Notes: a model not told the origin generated them from the letters alone. A stretch of DNA of 64,000 nt from CAYRHN01 sp964424115 (GCA_964424115.1 CAYRHN010000002.1:124001-188000); one strand, 5' to 3'. Counted from the stretch's first letter, positions 34,560 through 43,205 are shown. Numbers and translations are program-made.

Positions 34560-36958
34560 GGCCTCGTTGGAAGAAGGTTCTGGCCGATTTGTGGAGCAAC
34601 AAGATCCGCTCCCTGTTAGTGATCGCTTCCATCACTGTGGGTTTGTTTGCGATTGGAATGATCGCATCGCTGCATTCTTTACTGGGCGAGGATATGCGCG
34701 CCAGTTATTTGAAAGTCAACCCGGCAAATGTGCTGGTAAGGGCGGTTGGCTTTAATCAGGATTATGTGGATCATATTTCCCATTTGCCCGGGATCAGCCG
34801 GGCCGAGGGCGTGGTTTTTTCTTCATTGCGCATGGAAGTGGGCCAGGACGAATATATCTCGGTGGAAGTTCGTGCCTACCAAGATTACGATGAAATGAAG
34901 ATCAACCAGGTGGAAGTGGTAGAGGGAAAGTGGCCGCCGGGCGACCGTGAAATTGTAATCGAGAAGAATAAGTTGGTTGATACAAAGGCGAAAGTTGGCG
35001 ACCAGGTGACGATCAAATTGCCATCCGGCGACACCCGCAGCCTGAAGCTGGTCGGTGTGGTGCATGACCTGACCGTGGGAGCAGCATCGACCGGGGGTGG
35101 TTTTTTCCTCGCCCCAACGCAGGGCTTTATTTCGATGGGTACGACAGAATGGCTGGAACTGCCAGATACTTACAGTTACCTGTATGCAACCGTAAGTGAA
35201 GATTCTTTAAACCTGGATCATGTTCAAGCCATCACGGACAGCGTGTTGAGAGATTTTGATAAGCAAGGTATCCCGGTCATCAGCTCTTTCTCCCGCCGCA
35301 GTACTGACCATCCATTGATCATTTATCTGGATGCGATCTCTGCAGTTCTGTATATGCTTGGTCTGTTGGTAGTTTTCCTGAGCGGTTTCTTGATCACCAA
35401 TACGCTATCGGCGTTGCTTAACCAGCAAATCCAGCAGGTGGGAGTGATGAAGACGGTGGGGGGAACCCGCGAACAGATCAATGGGATCTATGTAGTTTTA
35501 ATATTTGTCTACAGCCTGATCTCCCTGATTCTTGCGGTGCCTCTGGCGACTGCTGCAGCGACCCTGGAAGAACAAATCTTGGGCTCGCAGATCAACTTCA
35601 TTGCGGGAACTCCTCGCGTTGTGCCGGCTGCGATCTTGCTTCAAGTGATCATGGCAGTCATCATTCCGCAACTGGCTGGATCGATCCCGGTCTTGCAGGG
35701 GACACGAATCAGTATTCAGGAAGCTTTAAACGGATCGGTTTCCAAGGTTGATGATCAGGGGCATTTCTACCGCATGCTTTCACATGTGCGCGGTTTATCC
35801 CGGCCCCTGCTCATTTCCTTGAGAAACACTTTCCGGCGGCGCCTTCGCCTGATCCTGACTCTGGTAACCCTTATCCTGGGAGGAGCGATCTTTATTGCCA
35901 CCTTCAATGTACGCGCTGGATTGGATGGATATATTGAACGGTTAGGTAAATATTTTATCGCCGACGTTAATCTCACCTTTGAGAAATCTTACCGCCTGGA
36001 CGATGTTGAAAAAATAGCCTCAGAAGTGCCTGAAGTGGCATATGTCGAAGGATGGGCATTTGCCCAAGCCGAAACGGTTCGAGAGGATGGTCTTCCGGGA
36101 GACGCAGTCACCATACAGGCTCCTCCTTCGGGCAGCACTTTGATTTCTCCAATAATGATGCAGGGTCGCTGGATCGTAGATGGGGACGTAAACGCTATTG
36201 TACTCAATGAATTATTCCTGGATAAATATCCCGGTCTAAAAATCGGCGATACTCTCGAATTGAAAGTAAATGGAGAAAAGACCCAATGGGTTGTGGTGGG
36301 TTTCTTCCAGTTTGCCGGAAAGAATACTGGCCTATTTGCTTATACCGGCTACGATTATCTGTCCCGGCTGACAAACACGACCAATCGTTCGTCAATGTAT
36401 CGCGTGGTGGCGTCGGACGGTTGGCATTCCTTGGAGAAGCAGAAAGAGCTGGCTGTGAAATTGGAAGAGCGATTCTCTGATGCGGGATACAAGGTCAGTA
36501 ACGCTCAGTCCGGCAAGACGATCAGTTCGTATACTGCCCAGGGTTTGAATACTCTGACCGCTTTCCTCTTGATCATGGCGGTATTAATGGCTGCGGTCGG
36601 CAGCATTGGACTGGCAGGAACAATGGGGTTGAACGTGATGGACCGCACCCGTGAGATCGGGATCATGCGCGCGATTGGTGCATCGGATGGCGCTTTGACG
36701 CGGTTGGTTATTGTGGAAGGTATGTTGATTGGCTTGATCAGCTGGTTGTTTTCCTGTCTGGTGGCGGTGCCAATCAGCGGAGTGATGTCGGATGCGATCA
36801 GCATTTCCATCTTTGGAAGGCCGATCTCATTTACTTTTGTTTTGTCTGGCGTGTTGATTTGGCTGGGGCTGGTGGTGATCCTGTCAATCCTGGCGAGCGT
36901 GATCCCTGCCCGCAATGCTGCCCGAATGACCATCCGAGAAGTGCTGTCTTACGAATAA
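34556..36958 (+). CDS. FtsX/MacB-family ABC permease
   Basis: 800-residue permease with two FtsX-type halves. The first has a membrane helix at about 20-42, an extracellular MacB-like domain (about 50-255), then a bundle near 260-380. The second has a helix at about 425-445, another extracellular domain, and a final three-helix bundle (about 665-795) with MGLNVMDRTREIGIMRAIGAS, the coupling-helix signature. It overlaps the ATPase gene by 4 bases (ATGA). Together with the lipoprotein adaptor downstream this looks like a tripartite or mechanotransmission-type exporter. Confidence 0.88.
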   Translation: MRPRWKKVLADLWSNKIRSLLVIASITVGLFAIGMIASLHSLLGEDMRASYLKVNPANVLVRAVGFNQDYVDHISHLPGISRAEGVVFSSLRMEVGQDEYISVEVRAYQDYDEMKINQVEVVEGKWPPGDREIVIEKNKLVDTKAKVGDQVTIKLPSGDTRSLKLVGVVHDLTVGAASTGGGFFLAPTQGFISMGTTEWLELPDTYSYLYATVSEDSLNLDHVQAITDSVLRDFDKQGIPVISSFSRRSTDHPLIIYLDAISAVLYMLGLLVVFLSGFLITNTLSALLNQQIQQVGVMKTVGGTREQINGIYVVLIFVYSLISLILAVPLATAAATLEEQILGSQINFIAGTPRVVPAAILLQVIMAVIIPQLAGSIPVLQGTRISIQEALNGSVSKVDDQGHFYRMLSHVRGLSRPLLISLRNTFRRRLRLILTLVTLILGGAIFIATFNVRAGLDGYIERLGKYFIADVNLTFEKSYRLDDVEKIASEVPEVAYVEGWAFAQAETVREDGLPGDAVTIQAPPSGSTLISPIMMQGRWIVDGDVNAIVLNELFLDKYPGLKIGDTLELKVNGEKTQWVVVGFFQFAGKNTGLFAYTGYDYLSRLTNTTNRSSMYRVVASDGWHSLEKQKELAVKLEERFSDAGYKVSNAQSGKTISSYTAQGLNTLTAFLLIMAVLMAAVGSIGLAGTMGLNVMDRTREIGIMRAIGASDGALTRLVIVEGMLIGLISWLFSCLVAVPISGVMSDAISISIFGRPISFTFVLSGVLIWLGLVVILSILASVIPARNAARMTIREVLSYE

Positions 36959-36977
36959 GAGATATGGAGGTAAGAGG

Positions 36978-38141
36978 ATGAAGAAGAGATTGTCTCAACT
37001 GATGCTGTTAAGCCTGGCAGGCATTTTCCTGTTAAGTGCTTGTGGAACCACGGCGGAGACGCAACCAACTGCCATTCCAGTAGTTACGAGCCAGGGAAAT
37101 GTGACCGCCGAGGGGCGGATCGTGCCGAAAGATTCGACAACCCTGTCTTTTTCGGTAAGTGGAAAAATTGACACGGTCTTGGTTGAGCAAGGCCAAAAAG
37201 CCTCTGTGGGTATGGTTATGGTAAGCTTGAGTGGTCGCGAGCCCGCGGTTGCTTCCATTTCAGCAGCACAGCTTGAGTTAAATGCAGCTCAGCAGGCTCG
37301 AGATGATCTATATAACCAACTGGATTTTTTGGCGAGCAAAGCCAAACAGGATTTATTGGGTGCTCAGAAAGCTTTCATCGAAGCGCAAAAAGCATATAAC
37401 GACTTGGATACTGACACAATCCGCAAAGAGTTGGATGATAAGGAAATTGCCGTACAGGATGCTAAGACTGCATTGGATGATGCAAAAAAAGAAGCTGATA
37501 AATACCTGAATTTGGAAGCTGATAATCAGACGCGAAAAAATGCTGAACAGGCTTGGGAAGATGCCAAACAGGAATACCAACAGGCCGTTTATGAGCGGGA
37601 TTTGCTACAAAATCAACTGGACCAAGCACAGGCAGCGATGGATGCAGCCAGGCTCGGAGTGGATTATGCACGAATAACCTATAATGATTATGCTCAAGAT
37701 CGATCCAATAACGATAAATTGATCCTGGCAGAAGCCCGTTTGACAGCGGCTCAAGATCAATTAAAGGCAGCTGAATGGGCGGTAAAAAATTACGATCTTT
37801 TAGCACCCTATCCTGGCAATGTGATGGAAATCAAGAGCCTGCGGAAAGGCCAGTGGATTACAGCGGGTCAGCCAATTATTGTCTTTGCTGACACCTCTAC
37901 CTGGTATGTGGAGACGAAAGACTTGAACGAAATGGATGTGGTGGATTTAAGTGTGGGGCAGACGGTGAAAGTGGCGCCGGACGCATTCAAAGATGTCGCC
38001 TTGATCGGAACGGTCGAGTCGATCAGCGAGACATATACCGAAAAGAGTGGGGATGTATTGTATACGGTACGGATCAAACTAGAGGATACGGATCCTCGAC
38101 TTCGTTGGGGAATGACCGTCCAGGTTTCCTTCGATAAATGA
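36978..38141 (+). CDS. HlyD/MacA-like lipoprotein adaptor of the ABC system
   Basis: 387 residues. A lipoprotein signal peptide ends in LLSACG, so Cys22 is the likely lipidated residue. A biotinyl-lipoyl half-motif (about 40-85) is followed by a very long coiled coil (about 95-270) rich in Ala, Gln and Asp, then the second lipoyl half (LLAPYPGNVMEIKSLRKGQWI) and a beta-barrel domain to the end. It is cotranscribed with the FtsX-type permease. In a bacterium with one membrane it would anchor outside and hand substrate from the permease. A palindromic terminator follows. Confidence 0.9.
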   Translation: MKKRLSQLMLLSLAGIFLLSACGTTAETQPTAIPVVTSQGNVTAEGRIVPKDSTTLSFSVSGKIDTVLVEQGQKASVGMVMVSLSGREPAVASISAAQLELNAAQQARDDLYNQLDFLASKAKQDLLGAQKAFIEAQKAYNDLDTDTIRKELDDKEIAVQDAKTALDDAKKEADKYLNLEADNQTRKNAEQAWEDAKQEYQQAVYERDLLQNQLDQAQAAMDAARLGVDYARITYNDYAQDRSNNDKLILAEARLTAAQDQLKAAEWAVKNYDLLAPYPGNVMEIKSLRKGQWITAGQPIIVFADTSTWYVETKDLNEMDVVDLSVGQTVKVAPDAFKDVALIGTVESISETYTEKSGDVLYTVRIKLEDTDPRLRWGMTVQVSFDK

Positions 38142-38150
38142 GTATGAATG

Positions 38151-38184
38151 CGAATTTGCCGGGGTCATGACCCCGGCAAATTCG
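38151..38184 (+). terminator. Perfect palindrome downstream of the exporter operon
   Basis: A 34-base perfect palindrome, 17 bp per arm (cgaatttgccggggtca and its complement), 10 bases after the stop. It has no T tract. It may terminate transcription or bind a protein as a two-fold symmetric site. Confidence 0.6.
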
Positions 38185-38194
38185 TATCATTGAA

Positions 38195-38223
38195 TTGACA
38201 TCCAGGGCGTTATCGGTTAGAAT
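38195..38223 (+). promoter_or_regulatory. Promoter of tRNA-Glu
   Basis: TTGACA and TAGAAT with a 17-base spacer, about 22 bases before the tRNA 5' end. Confidence 0.7.
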
Positions 38224-38244
38224 ATTGCCCGCACGTTGTGCCAA

Positions 38245-38317
38245 GCCCCCATCGTCTAGCGGCCTAGGACGTGGCCCTCTCAAGGCCAAAACGCCGGTTC
38301 GAATTCGGCTGGGGGCA
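38245..38317 (+). tRNA. tRNA-Glu (anticodon CTC)
   Basis: The acceptor stem pairs gccccca with tgggggc. The anticodon stem tggcc/ggcca encloses the loop ctctcaa, giving anticodon CTC. The T arm has gccgg-TTCGAAT-tcggc and the discriminator base is A. CCA is not encoded. The 3' part of this gene is copied repeatedly downstream. Confidence 0.93.
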
Positions 38318-38655
38318 CTTTCTTTTAACCCTCAAGCCCACCCCTGGGCAGGGGCGCTGAGCGAAATGCTGGTTCGAATTCGGCTGGGGGCACTTTCTTT
38401 TAACTCTCAAGCCCACCCCTGGGCAGGGGCGCTGAGCGAAATGCTGGTTCGAATTCGGCTNNNNNNNNNNNNNNNNNNNNNNNNNNNNNNNNNNNNNNNN
38501 NNNNNNNNNNNNNNNNNNNNNNNNNNNNNNNNNNNNNNNNNNNNNNNNNNNNNNNNNNNNGGGGCACTTTCTTTTAACTCTCAAGCCCACCCCTGGGCAG
38601 GGGCGCTGAGCGAAACGCCGGTTCGAATTCGGCTGGGGCACTTTCTTTTTAGTTC
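38318..38655 (+). repeat. 75-bp tandem repeat carrying the tRNA-Glu 3' end
   Basis: The T-arm block ggttcgaattcggctgggg recurs at 38296 (in the tRNA), 38371, 38446 and 38620; the first two intervals are exactly 75 bases. Each unit holds ACTTTCTTTTAA, then CTCTCAAG (as in the tRNA anticodon loop), a GC-rich hairpin (cccctgggcagggg), CGCTGAGCGAAA, and the T-arm plus acceptor end. The last visible copy reads CGCCGG like the tRNA and lacks one G. The true copy number is hidden by the N gap. Confidence 0.85.
38461..38560. other. Assembly gap (100 N)
   Basis: Exactly 100 N inside the 75-bp repeat, so its length is probably arbitrary. The flanks are out of register by 24 bases with a 75-base period if the gap size is taken literally. 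Confidence 0.98.
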
Positions 38656-38749
38656 ACGCTTGATTAAAAGCCCATCCTTAATAAATAGCATCCAGCCAGG
38701 CACTCTGCTATTCAAAGGGTATGGACAGGTTCAAACGACAAGGAACATA

Positions 38750-38777
38750 CCTGTCTCAGGTATTCCTACCTGACAGG
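38750..38777 (-). terminator. Hairpin downstream of phosphofructokinase
   Basis: The stem cctgtc..aggta / tacct gacagg with a small internal bulge lies 32 bases past the phosphofructokinase stop on the minus strand. There is no strong T tract. The remaining sequence between the repeat and this hairpin shows no gene. Confidence 0.4.
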
Positions 38778-38808
38778 AAGAATCCACTTGAGACATGATC
38801 CTTATCGA

Positions 38809-39921
38809 CTAATCTCCGAAGCAAATACCCAGGTCGCGGGCGGTTAGCATCGTGTCGCAATCTAACGGAACCGATTTCATCCTACCCGTTGCTTCCGCCA
38901 GGGGAACATAATTCACGTTCGGGGGGTCAAGCGCCACCATAATGCCACCCTGATCTTCTTCCAGGGCACGAATGGCAGCCGCGCCAAATCGTAGAGCAAT
39001 CAGACGGTCGGAAGCGGTTGGGCTGCCGCCGCGCAGGAGGTGGCCCAGAACAACAGTGCGGGTCTCCTTGCCGGTCACCGCCTGGATCTCGGCGGCAACT
39101 TTCTCGCCTGCGCCTCCCAAGCGTTCGGCTTTTCCTGCCTCATGTTCGATCACTGAGATGCTGCCGCCAGCCGGTTTAGCGCCTTCAGCTACTACTACGA
39201 TGGTGAAATTGCTGCCCTGTGCTTCGCGATCTTTGATCTTCAGGGCAACCTTGTGCATATCGTAAGGAATTTCTGGAATCAGGATCACATCCGCGGAACC
39301 GGAAACCCCTGCATGCAAGGCGATCCATCCGGCGTAGCGGCCCATTACCTCTACCACAATGACACGACCGTGAGAAGCCGCGGTGCTGTGCAGCCGGTCA
39401 AGACATTCGGTGGCAAAGGCAACAGCGGTATCAAAACCGAAGGTTGCGACCGTCTTATCCAGATCGTTGTCGATTGTCTTGGGAACCCCGATCACGCGCA
39501 GGCCTTTTTCTGCGAGTACCTTTGCAATAGCTAGCGAGCCGTCGCCGCCTACACTGATCAATGCGTCAAAGTGATGCAATTGGAAATCCCGCACCAGCTC
39601 ATCGGAGCGATCGACCTCGGTTACCTTACCGTCTGGGCCAGTGATTGGGTAACGCAGGGGGCTGTTGCGGTTGGTGGTGCCGATGATCGTTCCGCCCAGG
39701 TGAGTGATGCCGCGAACGCGTTCCCGGGTAAGGCGAATAATCCCGCCTTCAATGTAATCTTCGGGTAAGAGTAAACCATTGAATCCGTCGCGGATGCCGT
39801 AGATCTCCCATCCCCTGTTGAGGGCGGAGAGGACTGCAGCCCGAATGACCGCATTCAACCCTGGGGCGTCGCCGCCGCCGGTGCAGATAGCTAAACGATG
39901 GATAGTTGGATATTTGGCCAT
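38809..39921 (-). CDS. pfkA: 6-phosphofructokinase
   Basis: About 370 residues; phosphorylates fructose-6-phosphate in glycolysis. Motifs: CTGGGDAPGLN near the N-terminus, GGDGS (about 125-129), PKTIDND (about 147-153, catalytic Asp), MGRYAGWIA and the late LLRGGSPTASDR. Gly in GGDGS argues for ATP, while Lys in PKTIDND is common in PPi-dependent or group-III enzymes. The mixed G/K pattern resembles the ATP-using actinobacterial type, so ATP is my preferred donor. ATG 39921 has GGGAGG 9 bases upstream. Confidence 0.92.
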   Translation of the reverse strand: MAKYPTIHRLAICTGGGDAPGLNAVIRAAVLSALNRGWEIYGIRDGFNGLLLPEDYIEGGIIRLTRERVRGITHLGGTIIGTTNRNSPLRYPITGPDGKVTEVDRSDELVRDFQLHHFDALISVGGDGSLAIAKVLAEKGLRVIGVPKTIDNDLDKTVATFGFDTAVAFATECLDRLHSTAASHGRVIVVEVMGRYAGWIALHAGVSGSADVILIPEIPYDMHKVALKIKDREAQGSNFTIVVVAEGAKPAGGSISVIEHEAGKAERLGGAGEKVAAEIQAVTGKETRTVVLGHLLRGGSPTASDRLIALRFGAAAIRALEEDQGGIMVALDPPNVNYVPLAEATGRMKSVPLDCDTMLTARDLGICFGD

Positions 39922-40030
39922 ACGCACATTCCTCCCGGACGAATGGATTAAGACAAAAGGGGGTTAGATTAGTTTGATTATAGCATTAGAGTTGTGAATT
40001 ATTATCCCAATGTGGTGACTGAGAAAAATC

Positions 40031-40058
40031 TTGCCTTTTTTCTTGTTCCTGGTATAAT
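40031..40058 (+). promoter_or_regulatory. Promoter of tRNA-Val
   Basis: TTGCCT and TATAAT with a 16-base spacer, 9 bases before the tRNA. Confidence 0.65.
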
Positions 40059-40067
40059 ATGGGCGTC

Positions 40068-40141
40068 GGGCGGTTAGCTCAGTTGGTTAGAGCACACGGT
40101 TGACATCCGTGAGGTCGCAGGTTCGAGCCCTGTATCGCCCA
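40068..40141 (+). tRNA. tRNA-Val (anticodon GAC)
   Basis: The acceptor stem pairs gggcggt with atcgccc. The anticodon stem cacgg/ccgtg encloses ttgacat, giving GAC. The D-loop TTAGCTCAGTTGGTTAGAGC and T-loop GTTCGAGCC are standard. CCA is not encoded. Confidence 0.96.
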
Positions 40142-40287
40142 CACATTCTTAATGCATCTGACAATTCAGGTGCATTTTTATTTTCTGGATTACGCAGTGC
40201 TTCAGCGGTACGATGGCGGTGTTTCCTTATGGAGCGGCAGGGTATAATGGACAACATAATCTGGTTTGCTTGCACGAGAAAGGCATC

Positions 40288-41230
40288 ATGATTCTAGTCA
40301 CTCCCAATCCTGCCCTTGATCGAACCCTGGTGATCCCATCTCTTCGCCCAGGTGAAGTCCATCGCGCAGAACAGGTTACCCTGTCTGCCGGCGGAAAGGG
40401 GGTGAATGCTGCCCGGGCGGTACGTTTGATGGGCGGCAATCCACTGCTTCTGGCACCATTGGGAGGAAAAACCGGCGCAAGTGTAGATGAATTGGTACGC
40501 AACGAAGGAATTCGTGCGTCTTGGACGCATATCGAGAACGAAACCCGCACTTGCGTCATTCTGATGGAAGAATCCTGCTGCCGATCCACGGTTATTAATG
40601 AAAGTGGTCCGCTGGTCAGCCTTTCAGAATGGAAAAACTTCAGGAATACAGGAATGGATTTTGCTGAGGTGGAAGCGGGTTGCGTTGCCTTTTGTGGAAG
40701 CCTTCCACCTGGAATCCCCGAAAGCGAATTAGTCGATCAATTGATAGGGTTAAAAGCCATAGGAAAAGAAGTATGGGTAGATTCAAGTGGAGCTGCGCTG
40801 CGAGCAGCAGTGGGAGCAAAACCAACAGGGATCAAGATCAATGCCATGGAAGCTGCCGAACTTGTGAGAATGCCGATCACAACCTATGAAGATGCTGGCA
40901 AAGCCGCTCTGATCATTTTGCAACGGATTGAAGATGGTGATCATTACCCTGGCTGCTGCGGGGGCTGTGATGGTGAGCGCGAATGCTGCCTGGCGGGCGG
41001 TTCCCCCAAACGTGGCAGCGGTCAGCAATGTTGGCAGCGGAGATGCACTTTTGGGTGTATTCTTGCATGCGCTTGAGGATGCACAATCTTGCGAAGAGGC
41101 GCTGAGGCGTGGGGTCGCAGCTGGAGCAGCCAATACATTGCAGCCAATTGCGGGAAGATTCTATTGGAGAGATTTTGAGCAACTGGCGCAGGAGACAATC
41201 ATCGAAAGGTTGGAGAATGTAGCCTCCTGA
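40288..41230 (+). pseudogene. PfkB-family sugar-phosphate kinase (1-phosphofructokinase/tagatose-6-P kinase-like), frameshifted
   Basis: The N-terminal part (from ATG 40288) has the LacC/FruK start ILVTPNPALDRTL, the GGKGVNAARAVRLMGG loop and FCGSLPPGIP. Near 40930 the frame breaks: downstream it reads cysteine-rich nonsense to a stop at 41076. The overlapping frame (from 40928) holds the missing end, with VIITLAAAGAV, the anion-hole motif NVGSGDALLGVF (catalytic Asp) and GAANTLQPIAG. Dropping one base in GATGGTGATC restores a single ~313-residue kinase. It is either a recent lesion or an assembly error. It lies 20 bases before the microcompartment promoter. Confidence 0.82.
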
Positions 41231-41249
41231 CAACGTGACATTCATTTGC

Positions 41250-41278
41250 TTGACATTTAAAATTCTCCGTGCTAACAT
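41250..41278 (+). promoter_or_regulatory. Promoter of the microcompartment operon
   Basis: TTGACA (41250-41255) and TAACAT (41273-41278) with a 17-base spacer. The expected transcript start near 41285 lies just upstream of the first cargo gene. Shell and cargo genes can therefore be expressed independently of the kinase. Confidence 0.65.
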
Positions 41279-41326
41279 CAAAAGACAAATTGGTCATTGC
41301 CACAAGATAGGCCTTGGGACTCTAGC

Positions 41327-41947
41327 GTGAACTCAATTGATGATACCGAAATACACCGCATCGTACAGCGCGTGCTGAATCAGGTCATGGGACTTAGTCA
41401 CCAAACACCTGCTGAAGCGCCTGTTGTAACTCCCAATCTGCCCCCTGAAAAGGCGCCCTCGGTAGCGGCGGCTTCAAAACCGGCTGATGGGGGAACTAAG
41501 ACGGTGGCTCTCGGCTCAGATCATGGGGGATTTGACCTCAAAGAGAATCTCAAAGCCTATTTAATTGAACTGGGTTATTCGGTCTGGGATGCGGGCACCT
41601 ATAATAAAGATGCTGTAGATTACCCTGATTTTGCGCACGAGGTAGCCAAGCTGGTGAGCGCCGGAAAAGCCTGGCGCGGGATCATGGTCGATGGAGCCGG
41701 GATTGGCAGTTGCATTGTAGCCAACAAAGTGCCGGGCATTCGGGCAGGGATGGCATACGATTATTCTTCGGCAGTCAACAGCCGTGAGCATAATGATACC
41801 AATGTTCTGACCTTGGGAGCCGGATTGATCGGAACTAACCTTGCCCGGCAAATCGTTAAGGTTTGGCTTTCGACTGAATTTAGCGGCGGACGTCACGTTC
41901 CAAGGATCGAAAAAATCAAAGCTGTTGAAAAGCAGTATTTGAAGTAG
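41327..41947 (+). CDS. RpiB/LacA-like sugar-phosphate isomerase with N-terminal encapsulation peptide
   Basis: 206 residues from GTG 41327; an in-frame TTG at 41297 would add ten residues. Residues 2-19 (IDDTEIHRIVQRVLNQVM) form an amphipathic helix typical of BMC targeting, then a ~40-residue Pro/Ala linker, then an RpiB/LacA-B domain (SDHGGFDLKENLK, SREHNDTNVLTLGAGLIG, GGRHVPRI). The catalytic loop that reads CGTGIG in E. coli RpiB reads DGAGIGSC (Asp122 in place of the Cys; Cys129 nearby), as in LacA-like subunits. It probably isomerises a ribose- or hexose-phosphate inside the shell, but activity is uncertain. Confidence 0.85.
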   Translation: MNSIDDTEIHRIVQRVLNQVMGLSHQTPAEAPVVTPNLPPEKAPSVAAASKPADGGTKTVALGSDHGGFDLKENLKAYLIELGYSVWDAGTYNKDAVDYPDFAHEVAKLVSAGKAWRGIMVDGAGIGSCIVANKVPGIRAGMAYDYSSAVNSREHNDTNVLTLGAGLIGTNLARQIVKVWLSTEFSGGRHVPRIEKIKAVEKQYLK

Positions 41948-41956
41948 AGGCAGAAG

Positions 41957-42883
41957 ATGGCAACGGATTTGAAAACAGTTGAAACTTTGGTGGAAATCAT
42001 AACGCATGAAGTGCTGGCGGCTATGGTGGAGCAGCGCGAGGGGGGGAACGCTCAACACCCGGGCCAGTGCAAAGCTTTTTGTACCGACCAGTTATGCGTT
42101 CGCACCTGCTTCGACCGAACCGGGCAGGTGGTCAGCGCTGGTGCGGAGCGTGTGTCGTCCACTGTTGGCGTCATCCCGCAAAATTTAGATTTTGCCAGAA
42201 TGATCGACCACACCTTGCTTAAACCGGAGGCTACACCTGATCAAATTGCTCAACTTTGCTTTGAGGCGCGTAAGTATGGATTTGCGTCGGTGTGTATCAA
42301 TCCCACCTGGGTGGAGCTTTGCGCCAAACTGCTTAAAGGTTCAGCGGTGAAGGTATGCACAGTGATTGGTTTCCCGCTGGGAGCTACAGCCCCTGAAGTG
42401 AAAGCCTTTGAAGCCCAAAATGCCATTGACCACGGCGCAACCGAGATTGATATGGTCATCAATATCGGGGCATTGAAAGCGCGCGATTTGGATTTGGTCG
42501 CCAGGGATATCCGCGGCGTAGTGACCACAGGACATGCCCGTGGAGCGCTGGTCAAGGTGATCCTTGAAACTGTACTTTTAACCGATGAGGAAAAGACGAT
42601 CGCCTGCTTGCTTTCCAAAGAAGCCGGTGCAGATTTTGTCAAGACATCTACCGGTTTTGCCAGCGGAGGCGCGACTGTCCACGATGTCGCCTTGATGCGC
42701 AAAGCAGTTGGCCCCGAGATGGGCGTTAAGGCATCCGGTGGCGTACGTACCTATGAAGATGTTGAGAAAATGGTTGAGGCCGGCGCCACACGCATTGGCG
42801 CCAGCGCTGGTGTGAAGATCGTCCAGGGCCCGAGCAAAGAAGCCAATCCAGCTTCCTCGGCACCAGCCGCTGGAAAATATTAA
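41957..42883 (+). CDS. deoC: Deoxyribose-phosphate aldolase with BMC targeting helix and Cys4 insert
   Basis: 308 residues, about 80 longer than ordinary DeoC. Residues 5-26 (LKTVETLVEIITHEVLAAMV) are an encapsulation-type helix. Residues 38-51 hold four cysteines, C-x3-C-x4-C-x3-C (C38, C42, C47, C51). The DeoC barrel (about 78-300) is catalytically complete: Asp165 in EIDMVINIG, Schiff-base Lys229 in FVKTSTGF and Lys258 in VKASGGVR. It cleaves 2-deoxyribose-5-phosphate to glyceraldehyde-3-phosphate and acetaldehyde, and is the likely signature enzyme of this compartment. The volatile, reactive acetaldehyde explains the need for a shell. Confidence 0.94.
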   Translation: MATDLKTVETLVEIITHEVLAAMVEQREGGNAQHPGQCKAFCTDQLCVRTCFDRTGQVVSAGAERVSSTVGVIPQNLDFARMIDHTLLKPEATPDQIAQLCFEARKYGFASVCINPTWVELCAKLLKGSAVKVCTVIGFPLGATAPEVKAFEAQNAIDHGATEIDMVINIGALKARDLDLVARDIRGVVTTGHARGALVKVILETVLLTDEEKTIACLLSKEAGADFVKTSTGFASGGATVHDVALMRKAVGPEMGVKASGGVRTYEDVEKMVEAGATRIGASAGVKIVQGPSKEANPASSAPAAGKY

Positions 42884-42914
42884 GGTTAGGCCGATCCGGC
42901 ACAGGAGATGTGAA

Positions 42915-43205
42915 ATGCTGATTGCCAGTGTCATTGGTACCACCGTTTCGACGGTGAAAGACGAGAAATTGCTTGGACGGAAATTGTTGATCGTTCGCCA
43001 GACGGATGAGAGCGGCAACCCGGTTGGCAAGCCTTTTGTGGCTGTGGATACTGTGGATGCGGGGATTGGCGACCTGGTGTTGACCTGCGCCGGATCCTCT
43101 GCCCGCCAAACCAATATTACCAAGGATACACCGGTGGACGCGGTGATCATGGCAATCATCGATTCGTTGGAAGTGGAAGGTAAAGTAACCTTCCGTAAAT
43201 CGTGA
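42915..43205 (+). CDS. BMC pentameric vertex protein 1 (BMC-P, EutN/CcmL family)
   Basis: 96 residues. The EutN/CcmL barrel starts IASVIGTTVSTVKDEKLLGRK and has FVAVDTVDAGIGDLVL and IIDSLEV, the family landmarks. Pentamers cap the vertices of the icosahedral shell. ATG 42915 has AGGAG upstream. It lies between the aldolase and the aldehyde dehydrogenase. It is the most canonical of the three vertex paralogues. Confidence 0.93.
   Translation: MLIASVIGTTVSTVKDEKLLGRKLLIVRQTDESGNPVGKPFVAVDTVDAGIGDLVLTCAGSSARQTNITKDTPVDAVIMAIIDSLEVEGKVTFRKS

Noticed and set aside
38296..38655. CRISPR array
   Set aside because: Units are tandem with no unique spacers, and they contain tRNA sequence; no cas genes are nearby.
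38195..38773. Open frames crossing the N gap on both strands
   Set aside because: They are translations of the 75-bp repeat and the tRNA, with runs of unknown residues.
40928..41230. A separate small gene after the PfkB kinase
   Set aside because: It is the frameshifted C-terminal part of the same kinase, with the NVGSGDALLGVF motif.
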